This document shows positions 27,144 to 33,626 of a stretch of DNA of 33,626 nucleotides, piece by piece (position 1 is the first letter of the stretch; each line of letters begins with the position of its first letter). The DNA comes from Streptomyces hilarionis (GTDB taxonomy: Bacteria > Actinomycetota > Actinomycetes > Streptomycetales > Streptomycetaceae). A program made the position numbers and the translations under genes. The notes under the pieces are model-generated. The model saw only the letters and a program-made list of their open reading frames with translations, was not told where the DNA came from and searched no databases. Location: contig NZ_JAHHIT010000104.1 in NCBI RefSeq assembly GCF_024539675.1, positions 1 through 33,626 of the forward strand, in the 5' to 3' direction.

Positions 27144-27982
27144 ACCACCCGCACAGCCGGCACACGCCCGGACGCGAGCAGGTCTCGCTGATCACCGGCG
27201 CCTCACGCGGCATCGGCCGCGCCCTGGCGCTCACCCTCGCCGAACGCGGCGGCACCGTCGTCGTCAACTACAAGAAGAACGCCGACCTGGCCCACAAGAC
27301 GGTCACCGAGGTCGAGGAGGCCGGCGGTGTGGGCTTCGCCGTCCAGGCGGACATCGAGACCACCGAGGGCGTCACGACACTGTTCGACGAGGTGGCGCGG
27401 CGCTGCGGGCGGCTCGACCACTTCGTCTCCAACGCCGCCGCGAGCGCGTTCAAGAACATCGTCGACGTCGGCCCGCACCACCTGGACCGTTCGTACGCGA
27501 TGAACCTGCGGCCGTTCGTCCTCGGGGCGCAGCAGGCGGTGAAGCTGATGGACAACGGCGGGCGGATCGTCGCCCTGTCCTCCTACGGATCCATCCGCGC
27601 CTACCCCACCTACGCGATGCTGGGCGGCATGAAGGCCGCTCTGGAGTCGTGGGTGCGGTACATGGCGGTGGAGTTCGCGCCCTACGGGATCAACGTCAAC
27701 GCGGTCAACGGCGGCCTGATCGACTCCGATTCGCTGGAGTTCTTCTACCACGTGGACGGCATGCCGCCCATGGAGGGCGTCCTCGACCGCATCCCGGCGC
27801 GCCGTCCCGGCACCGTGCGGGAGATGGCCGACACCATCGCCTTCCTGCTCGGCGAGGGGGCGGGCTACATCACGGGGCAGACCCTCGTGGTCGACGGCGG
27901 GCTCAGCGTCGTCGCGCCGCCGTTCTTCGCGGACGCGGGCGAGGCGCTGGCGCTGCCGCCCCGGCCGACGCGCGACGCCTGA
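27140..27982 (+). CDS. chcA: 1-cyclohexenylcarbonyl-CoA reductase (ChcA-type SDR enoyl reductase)
   Basis: This 280-residue short-chain dehydrogenase fold has TGASRGIG as NADPH loop (19-26), SNAAAS near 97-102 and a C-terminal GYITGQTLVVDGG. The catalytic pair is Tyr158-Lys165 with six residues between, as in FabI/FabL enoyl reductases, not the YxxxK spacing of ketoreductases. That fits ChcA, which reduces 1-cyclohexenylcarbonyl-CoA and earlier enoyl intermediates to cyclohexanecarboxyl-CoA. ChcA from S. collinus is, as I recall, also about 280 residues. The start ATG overlaps the dehydrogenase stop (ATGA), and the next gene begins 30 bases downstream. It is the key marker that the side chain or starter contains a cyclohexyl unit. 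Confidence 0.92.
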   Translation: MNHPHSRHTPGREQVSLITGASRGIGRALALTLAERGGTVVVNYKKNADLAHKTVTEVEEAGGVGFAVQADIETTEGVTTLFDEVARRCGRLDHFVSNAAASAFKNIVDVGPHHLDRSYAMNLRPFVLGAQQAVKLMDNGGRIVALSSYGSIRAYPTYAMLGGMKAALESWVRYMAVEFAPYGINVNAVNGGLIDSDSLEFFYHVDGMPPMEGVLDRIPARRPGTVREMADTIAFLLGEGAGYITGQTLVVDGGLSVVAPPFFADAGEALALPPRPTRDA

Positions 27983-28012
27983 GAGGGCAGGAGCGGGAGG
28001 AGGGGAGGGCAG

Positions 28013-30112
28013 ATGCTGGACCACGTCTTCCGGCCGTGCCGGATCGGGGGCCTGACCGTGCCGCACCGCATCGTCATGGGCGCCATGCACCTGAACCTGG
28101 AGACCCTGGACGACGGAGGCGCCGCCCTGGCCGCGTTCTACACGGAACGTGTGCGGGGCGGCGCCGCCCTGGTCGTCACGGGCGGCTCCGCGGTCGACCC
28201 GGCGGGGTCCGGCGGCCCCGGTTACGGTGTGCTCGACGACGCGAAGCACCGGTCGGCGCTGCGCACGGCCGCACGGGCCGTGCACGACGCCGGGGGTCTC
28301 ATCGCCCTTCAGCTCTTCCACGCCGGGCGGTACGCGCTTCCCGGCGCCCCCGGGACGGACGGCGCCCCTCCCCTCGCGCCGTCCGCCGTGTACAGCAGGT
28401 TCTCCCGCACCGTTCCTCAGGCGATGACGGAAGGACAGGTCACCGAGACCGTCGCCGCCTTCGCCCGAGGGGCCGAAAGGGCGTACGAGCTGGGCTTCGA
28501 CGCCGTCGAGGTGATGGGTTCCGAGGGCTATCTGATCAACCAGTTCACCGCGCCCCTCACCAACCGGCGCGACGACGCCTGGGGCGGTGACGCCGGGCGG
28601 CGCCGGCGCTTCCCCGTCGAGGTGCTGCGGGCCGTACGGGCCGCGGTGGGGCCGGCCTTCCCGGTGCTCTTCCGGATGTCGGGCGCCGACCTCGTGGAGG
28701 ACGGCACCCCGTGGGAGGACACGGCCATGCTCGCGGTGGAGCTCGCCGACGCCGGCGCCGACGCGCTCGCGGTGGGGGTCGGCTGGCACGAGTCGCCGGT
28801 CCCGACCGTGCAGGCCCAGGTACCCGCGGGCACCTGGGCCGTGTACGCCCAGCGGGTCAAGCGGGCGTTGCGGGCAGCCGGTCACGGCACGGTCCCCGTC
28901 GTCGCCTCCAACCGCTTCAACCGGCTCGCGCAGGCCGAAGAGGTCCTGGCCGGGGGTGACGTCGATCTGGTGGCCATGGCCCGCCCGTTCCTCGCGGACC
29001 CGGCCATCGTCGACAAGTCCCGTGCCGGGGACAGCGCGTCGGTGGACCTGTGCATCGCCTGCAACGAGGCGTGCATCGACCGGTCTTTCGGCACCGAGCG
29101 GGTGTCCTGCCTGGTCAATCCGCGGGCGGGCCACGAGCACGAGTTCCCGGCTCGGCCGTCTCCCGCGCGCCGGGGCAGCTACGCCGTGATCGGCGCGGGT
29201 CTCGCGGGACTGGAGGCGGCCCGCACCCTGGCGAGGCTCGGGCACCGGGTCGAGGTCTACGAGGCGGCCGACGAGCCCGGCGGGCAGTTCCGGCTGGCCG
29301 CACGAGTGCCGGGAAAGGCCGACTTCGCCGAGACCGTACGCCGGCGGAGCCGGGAACTCGCCGGGCTGAACGTGCCCGTGCACCTGGGGCACCGCGTCGG
29401 TGCGGAGGACGTGCCCGCCCTGCGCACCTTGGACGGAGTGGTCCTGGCCACCGGGGTCCGCCCACACCGGCCGGACCTCCCCGGCGTCGACCTGCCGCAT
29501 GTCCTCGACTACGCCCGGGCGTTCGCCGACCCCGGCGCCCTCGGTCCCCGCGTCGCCGTCATCGGCGGCGGCGGGATCGCGGTCGACCTGGCGCACCTCC
29601 TCACCGGTGACTCCGCCCCCGCCCCGACCCCCGAGGAGTTCCTCGCCTCCCTCTCCGTGACGGCGCAGCCGCCGGCCGTCCCCGGGTCGGCCGCCACCGC
29701 CGCCCCGGCCGTCGGCTCCCGCCGGCTCACCGTCATGCGGCGCAGCGGCAGGATCGGCGCGGGAATCGGCCCCTCCACCCGGTGGGTGGTCATGGCAGAG
29801 CTGCGCGCCCGCGGAGTACGCCTGCTCACCGACGTCACGTACGAGGAGATCACCCGCGACGGCGTGGTCGTCGTCGCGGCCGGAGGGGAACGGCGGCTGA
29901 TCGCCGCGGACCATGTCGTCCTCGCCACCGGCCAGGAAAGCCGACGGGAGACGGCCGCCGTGCTCCACCGCGCCGGCGTCCCCTTCGAGACCGCCGGCGG
30001 CGCCGCCGACTCCCGCTCGCTCAATGCCGTGCGGGCCACCGCGCAAGGGCTGCGCGCCGCGCACCGCATCGTGCAACGGGCCGAGGCGAGGTGGGCGCGA
30101 CGGGCCGAGTAG
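28013..30112 (+). CDS. 2,4-dienoyl-CoA reductase-like FMN/4Fe-4S/FAD oxidoreductase of the CHC-CoA pathway
   Basis: This 699-residue protein resembles the FadH/trimethylamine-dehydrogenase group. The N-terminal OYE-like FMN barrel spans about 1-340 (LQLFHAGRYA, GYLINQFTAPLTNRRDDAWGG). The iron-sulphur cysteines are Cys347, Cys350, Cys354 and Cys366 (CxxCx3Cx11C). The C-terminal part holds an FAD-binding loop near 389 (VIGAGLAGLEAARTLARLG) and an NAD(P) loop near 514 (VIGGGGIAVDLAHLL). FadH enzymes reduce 2,4-dienoyl-CoA; here the natural substrate would be a cyclohexadienylcarbonyl-CoA derived from shikimate, leaving the mono-ene to ChcA. The homologue in the S. collinus set is recalled as ansM. 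The segment at about 535-565 is rich in Pro and Ala and looks like a flexible insertion. ATG 28013 follows a run of GGAGG-like sites. It is the last gene of the rightward operon. Confidence 0.9.
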   Translation: MLDHVFRPCRIGGLTVPHRIVMGAMHLNLETLDDGGAALAAFYTERVRGGAALVVTGGSAVDPAGSGGPGYGVLDDAKHRSALRTAARAVHDAGGLIALQLFHAGRYALPGAPGTDGAPPLAPSAVYSRFSRTVPQAMTEGQVTETVAAFARGAERAYELGFDAVEVMGSEGYLINQFTAPLTNRRDDAWGGDAGRRRRFPVEVLRAVRAAVGPAFPVLFRMSGADLVEDGTPWEDTAMLAVELADAGADALAVGVGWHESPVPTVQAQVPAGTWAVYAQRVKRALRAAGHGTVPVVASNRFNRLAQAEEVLAGGDVDLVAMARPFLADPAIVDKSRAGDSASVDLCIACNEACIDRSFGTERVSCLVNPRAGHEHEFPARPSPARRGSYAVIGAGLAGLEAARTLARLGHRVEVYEAADEPGGQFRLAARVPGKADFAETVRRRSRELAGLNVPVHLGHRVGAEDVPALRTLDGVVLATGVRPHRPDLPGVDLPHVLDYARAFADPGALGPRVAVIGGGGIAVDLAHLLTGDSAPAPTPEEFLASLSVTAQPPAVPGSAATAAPAVGSRRLTVMRRSGRIGAGIGPSTRWVVMAELRARGVRLLTDVTYEEITRDGVVVVAAGGERRLIAADHVVLATGQESRRETAAVLHRAGVPFETAGGAADSRSLNAVRATAQGLRAAHRIVQRAEARWARRAE

Positions 30113-30168
30113 TGCGAGATCCGCGGTCCTCGGCCGGTCCGGCGCGCGCCACCGTGGGGCCGGGCGGG

Positions 30169-32958
30169 TCAGCCGGGTTCGCCGCGCAGACAACCCGGCA
30201 GACTCTGGCGGTTCTTGACGGCCAGTTTGCGGTAGACCCGGGTCAGGTGCTGCTCGACCGTGCTGGGCGTGACGAACAGTTTCTCCGCGATCTCCCGGTT
30301 GGTGTACCCCATGACCGCCATCGAGGCGATCCTGCGCTCCGAGTTGGTCAGCGAGGCGACGGCCGTCGTCTTCTCCTTGCCCCCCGCGGAGGGCGCCTCA
30401 CCGCTCGTGTCCGGCAGCAGTTCCCTGCACAGGGGTTCCGCACGGCAGAGATGCGCCACCGTCCATGCCCGGCGGATGATCACCCGCGCCCGGCGGTGCT
30501 TGCCCAGCGCATAGTAGGCCCGGCCCAGGTCGGCCAGGGTCCTGGCCAGTTCGTAGGCGCGGCCGTCCGCCTCCAGGGTGTCGGCGGCCTCGCTCAGCAG
30601 GCGGGGGCGCTGACCCGCCGAACTGAACACGGCCATCAGCCGCAGGGCGAGGGCACGGCTGACGGTGTCGTCCGGGCCGGGAAGGGCCAACTGGTCCTTC
30701 ACCAGGCGCTTGGCCTGGTCGCGGTTGCCCTGCAACAGCCATGCCTCGGCCGCGCTGGTCCGCCAGGGCACGATGCCGGGCAGGTCCATGCCCCACTTGC
30801 CCATGAGTTCACCGCAGGAGAGGAAGTCCCCGAGCGCCGCGCGCGTGCGGTTCATGGCCAGGTAGTAGTGCCCCCGTGCGTACAGGTAGTGCAGTCCGTA
30901 CCGGCTCTGGAACATCTCGTCGGGAACGCCCCGGGAGACGAGCGCCGTGGCCTCGTCCAACTCCCCCATGCGGGTGTGGGCCAGGATCAGCGTCCCCAGC
31001 GGCAGCCCGACGGCGGTGCCCCACCCCTGGACGGACACGTGCTCCAGGGCGGACACCCCGTGCTCCACCGCTCCCTTGAGATCGCCCCCTCGCAGCCGGA
31101 TCTCCGCGTCGGCGGCGTCCAGGATGCCCTGCCACATCGGATAGGAGCGCCCGTTGCGGCGCTCGTCCAGGCTCCGGCAGCGATGGGCCGCGTCGCTCAG
31201 CCGGCCGCTGTAGACCAGCGACAGCAACGCGAGGAGGGTCGCCTCCTCGGCCCAGGGGGCCGTGTGGTTGAGGTCGAGCTGACCGAGGACGTGCGAGGCC
31301 CACTCCTGCATCTCGGCGCTGCGCCTGCGGACGAGGCCGCCGGAGAGCGCGCCGATCGACTGCAACCAGAAGGCCCTGCCCCGGGTGGCGGGCGCGCCCT
31401 CCGGGCCGGTGGTCACGGGCCCGCTCTGCACCCGTCCCGCGAGCGGCGGATAGGTACAGGCCAGCCACAGCTCCAGGTCGTGGAGTTCCGCCGGCTGCGT
31501 CGGCGTGCCGGGCGGGGGCGCGATTCCCGCGGACGGCAGACGCGCCGCCCGCCTGCGCAGCAGGGAAACGATGTCAGCAGCCTCCTGTGGACGGTGCAGC
31601 CAGAGCAGTTGGCGCACGAGCAGCATGCTCTCGTGGGGGTCCAACTGGTCGCTGCGGACCGCCTCGGTGAGGGCGATCAGGTGCCGCAGCGACGCCGAGG
31701 GGTTCAGCTGCCATTCGGCCTGGGCGAGCCTGGCCCGGATCGCCCAGCGGTCCCGCTCGTTCGTGCAGGCCCCCTGGGCCGAGTTCAGGTACCGCAGGGC
31801 ACGCTGCACCGCACCGTGCAGCAGCGCCTCCGACGACGCCTCCAGGAGCACGCGCAGCGCCCAGGGCTCCGGGACCTGACCGGCCTCGGCCAGGTGGTGG
31901 GCGGTGTCGGCGACGGCGGCGCCCTGGCTGTAGAGCAGTCGCGCTGTCCGGTGATGCAGGTGCACGCGGTCCGCGGCGGGCAGGTCGTTCAGCACGGCGC
32001 GCGCGGCCAGCACGTGCCGGAACCGGCCGTCCCTCAGCAGCCCGGCCTCGGTCATGGTGCGCCGTGCCCGCTCGACGGTGCCCGGGTCCGCGTCGAGCAG
32101 TGCTCCGAGCTCGTCGGACGAGGCCTCGTCGCCGTAGACCGCCATGGCGCGGGCCACGCGCAGGATGTCGGGTTGACTGCGGTGCAGGCAGTTCAACAGC
32201 GCGCGTCCGTACCCCTGTTCCTGGGCCTCCCCGCCGAGCCGCTCGTCGCGGATCAGGGCGTCGACCAGCCGAGGATTGCCGCCGCTGTAGGCGATGAAGG
32301 CGTCACTGAGCTCCCGGGCCGCTTCCGCGCCGAGACGCCGGTCGACCAGGGTGCGCACGGACTCCGGGGAGAGAGGCACGAGCCGGACGGGCACCACGCA
32401 GGCATGGCGCAGGAGTTCGGCGTGGAACGGGGAGTGGGTCCCGCTCGACTCGACCAGTTCGGTGAACACCATCAGCAGCGGCGCCGAGTTCAGCCTGCGG
32501 ACCAGGTACAGCAGGGCCTGCTGTGACGGCACGTCCATGTGGTCGATGTCGTCCACGCACACCACGACCTGTGTCGTGGCCGCCAGTTCCGTGACGGGCA
32601 GGAAGAGGTCGTACAGGATCTCGGCCCTGTTGAGCTCGACCGCCTTGTGCATGCTCTCGGCCCGGGTCGACCCCATGAGGCCGCGCAGGACCGGGGAGAT
32701 GCGTGCGCGCAGTTCCCCGGGCAGAGCAGGGCTGTCGAACAGCTGGCTGAGCGCCCCGAACGGCAGATCCCGCTCCTCGGCGGAGCAGACGGCGTTCAGG
32801 ACGATGGCCTCGCCGGCCTGGGCGCTCTTGGCCACCTCGCGCAGGAACTCCGTCTTGCCCGCACCTACGGTGCCCTCCAGCAGGATCACCTGCCCCACCG
32901 CCGCTTGCGGGCAGGCCAACCAGGCTCGGACGCAAGCGAGTTGCTTCTCTCGATCCAT
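30169..32958 (-). CDS. LAL-type LuxR-family transcriptional regulator
   Basis: This 929-residue protein has the large ATP-binding regulator of the LuxR family (LAL) layout. It has Walker A GTVGAGKT at 29-36 (Lys35), a Walker B strand VVVCVDDID at 131-139, a long helical middle of TPR-like character, and a C-terminal LuxR helix-turn-helix (LTNSERRIASMAVMGYTN, REIAEKLFVTPSTVEQH). LAL proteins are usual cluster-situated activators of macrolide and ansamycin genes. The ATG at 32958 (GGGA nine bases upstream) is preferred over GTG 32964. The gene converges with the flavoprotein operon, with only 56 bases between stops. Its candidate targets are the paired CATAGGGGGGT sites before the PKS and AHBA operons. 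No TTA codon was noticed, so bldA control is not indicated. Activator rather than repressor is inferred from the family. Confidence 0.92.
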   Translation of the reverse strand: MDREKQLACVRAWLACPQAAVGQVILLEGTVGAGKTEFLREVAKSAQAGEAIVLNAVCSAEERDLPFGALSQLFDSPALPGELRARISPVLRGLMGSTRAESMHKAVELNRAEILYDLFLPVTELAATTQVVVCVDDIDHMDVPSQQALLYLVRRLNSAPLLMVFTELVESSGTHSPFHAELLRHACVVPVRLVPLSPESVRTLVDRRLGAEAARELSDAFIAYSGGNPRLVDALIRDERLGGEAQEQGYGRALLNCLHRSQPDILRVARAMAVYGDEASSDELGALLDADPGTVERARRTMTEAGLLRDGRFRHVLAARAVLNDLPAADRVHLHHRTARLLYSQGAAVADTAHHLAEAGQVPEPWALRVLLEASSEALLHGAVQRALRYLNSAQGACTNERDRWAIRARLAQAEWQLNPSASLRHLIALTEAVRSDQLDPHESMLLVRQLLWLHRPQEAADIVSLLRRRAARLPSAGIAPPPGTPTQPAELHDLELWLACTYPPLAGRVQSGPVTTGPEGAPATRGRAFWLQSIGALSGGLVRRRSAEMQEWASHVLGQLDLNHTAPWAEEATLLALLSLVYSGRLSDAAHRCRSLDERRNGRSYPMWQGILDAADAEIRLRGGDLKGAVEHGVSALEHVSVQGWGTAVGLPLGTLILAHTRMGELDEATALVSRGVPDEMFQSRYGLHYLYARGHYYLAMNRTRAALGDFLSCGELMGKWGMDLPGIVPWRTSAAEAWLLQGNRDQAKRLVKDQLALPGPDDTVSRALALRLMAVFSSAGQRPRLLSEAADTLEADGRAYELARTLADLGRAYYALGKHRRARVIIRRAWTVAHLCRAEPLCRELLPDTSGEAPSAGGKEKTTAVASLTNSERRIASMAVMGYTNREIAEKLFVTPSTVEQHLTRVYRKLAVKNRQSLPGCLRGEPG

Positions 32959-33096
32959 CAGCACCGTTCCCGGTGCCCCGCGCGGACCAGAACCGAAGAG
33001 CCGTCCGGCGGCAGCTCCCGAGTCGGGCCTCCCCCTGCGTCACGTGTGGAATGCCGCCATTCTGCCCCGCCGGAGCGGACCTCAGATAAGGAGTTC

Positions 33097-33144
33097 ATGA
33101 ATCTTCCTCGAAAGCCGTTCACACAGTTTCAGTTGCCACGCTAA
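33097..33144 (+). CDS. Possible 15-residue peptide or leader frame divergent from the LAL gene
   Basis: ATG at 33097 is preceded by AAGGAG with three bases between, one of the strongest ribosome sites in the window. The frame reads MNLPRKPFTQFQLPR and stops at TAA. Codon use is less GC-biased at third positions than in the large genes, and the frame overlaps the predicted -10 of the regulator promoter on the other strand. No homologue is recognised. It may be a leader peptide for something right of the window, a small secreted or precursor peptide, or chance. Confidence 0.25.
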   Translation: MNLPRKPFTQFQLPR

Positions 33145-33166
33145 CCCGTTCGACAACCCTTTCCAC
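33138..33166 (-). promoter_or_regulatory. Candidate promoter of the LAL regulator gene
   Basis: On the minus strand GTGGAA (33166-33161) and TAGCGT (33143-33138) are 17 bases apart. The extended -10 GGGTTAGCGTG is identical to that of the AHBA synthase promoter. The leader to the ATG would be about 170 bases. The CATAGGGGGGT element is absent upstream, so autoregulation through it is not suggested. Confidence 0.45.
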
Positions 33167-33626
33167 GGCGGCGCATTTTAGGCAGGAGTCTTTCCGGACA
33201 GAGGCACTCGGACGACGCCCGCGCCGAAGGGAACCGTGGGACAAAACTTTGGGGCAAGCACATTTGCCCTCGCCGCCACAGCCGGTGGCACCGAAGACCT
33301 CCCGCCGGGCCCCTGTACGCAAGGCGGCCCGCTGTCGACCCAGGCAGGGTTTGCATAAGGTTCACTGTGGCCCGCGATCACTTTTGACGGTCGGCCTGCT
33401 CAAATGCGAGGGCCTGGATCACGTCATCCGGATATTCGCAGCACAAGTCGGCTTTCCGCCCACCCCGGACGACCTGCCGGATTCACCTGTGCACGCATAC
33501 AGCGGGTTGCCGCGGCAGCGGGCACGACCGGGAACCGGGGCGGCCGAGGGGGCGGGCGGGTTCACTCGTCGAGGTGCGGAGGGCTGCCAGGGCGGGAGCG
33601 GACGGGCCGGGGGGTGGGCCGGGGGT

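Larger units (their letters stand above)
32959..33626. promoter_or_regulatory. Region upstream of the LAL regulator, no clear protein gene
   Basis: These 668 bases to the right edge have lower GC in parts (33075-33180 and 33350-33450) and mixed codon statistics, and no open frame here has family features. They contain the predicted leftward promoter of the regulator gene and a 15-codon frame with a strong ribosome site, both listed. The last 65 bases could be the tail of a minus-strand gene entering from the right, but that is too short to judge. Confidence 0.6.

Noticed and set aside
30113..30168. Terminator between the flavoprotein and LAL genes
   Set aside because: The 56-base convergent gap is GC-rich, but only short, imperfect inverted repeats around CCGGTCCGG were found, not enough to call.
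33562..33626. Possible C-terminal tail (ending HLDE-stop) of a minus-strand gene entering from the right edge
   Set aside because: Only about 20 Pro/Arg-rich codons are visible; they are compatible with a real gene end but cannot be told from chance.

Overview
This window is part of an ansamycin biosynthetic gene cluster from an actinomycete, most likely a Streptomyces. The DNA is very GC-rich with strong third-position GC bias, Shine-Dalgarno sites are AGGAG-like, and no TTA codon was noticed in a quick read of the genes. All seven gene types that build the 3-amino-5-hydroxybenzoate (AHBA) starter are present: homologues of rifG, rifH, rifJ, rifK, rifL, rifM and rifN. So is the start of the modular type I polyketide synthase (PKS) that uses it.

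Layout. 1-11264 (minus strand): two PKS genes. The upstream one has an AHBA-type adenylation loading module plus one fully reducing malonyl module. The next begins with module 2 and runs off the left edge. 11614-12651 (plus): aminodehydroquinate synthase. 17718 down to 12755 (minus operon): type II dehydroquinase, a GNAT N-acyltransferase, a tridomain A-PCP-TE NRPS, and a ROK sugar kinase. 18074-30112 (plus operon): AHBA synthase, its partner oxidoreductase, a HAD phosphatase and aminoDAHP synthase. These are followed by a cyclohexanecarboxyl-CoA (CHC-CoA) block: an EPSP-synthase/acyl-CoA-ligase fusion, an acyl-CoA dehydrogenase, a ChcA-type enoyl reductase and an FMN/FeS/FAD dienoyl-CoA-reductase-like enzyme. 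30169-32958 (minus): a LAL-type LuxR regulator. 32959-33626 holds no convincing protein gene.

How it fits together. One block diverts kanosamine and aminoshikimate precursors to AHBA, which is loaded on the first PKS protein. Module 1 (KS-AT(malonyl)-DH-ER-KR-ACP) would turn the AHBA carbonyl into CH2 and add an acetate unit, as the CH2-CH2 next to the ring in triene ansamycins requires. A second block reduces shikimate to CHC-CoA. The A-PCP-TE protein and the GNAT enzyme correspond to the AstC/AstF1 pair that I recall puts D-alanine on the C-11 hydroxyl and then the cyclohexanecarbonyl group on its amine. The predicted product is therefore of the ansatrienin (mycotrienin)/trienomycin type. 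This class is known, so the novelty lies in details.

Those details include a fused EPSPS-ligase with changed active-site residues, a TE whose catalytic Asp appears to be Asn, a dead KR in the loading module, and a ROK kinase with no ordinary start codon. There is also an 11-bp element with identical promoter geometry upstream of the PKS and AHBA operons. Everything is read by eye; no alignment or database search was run.
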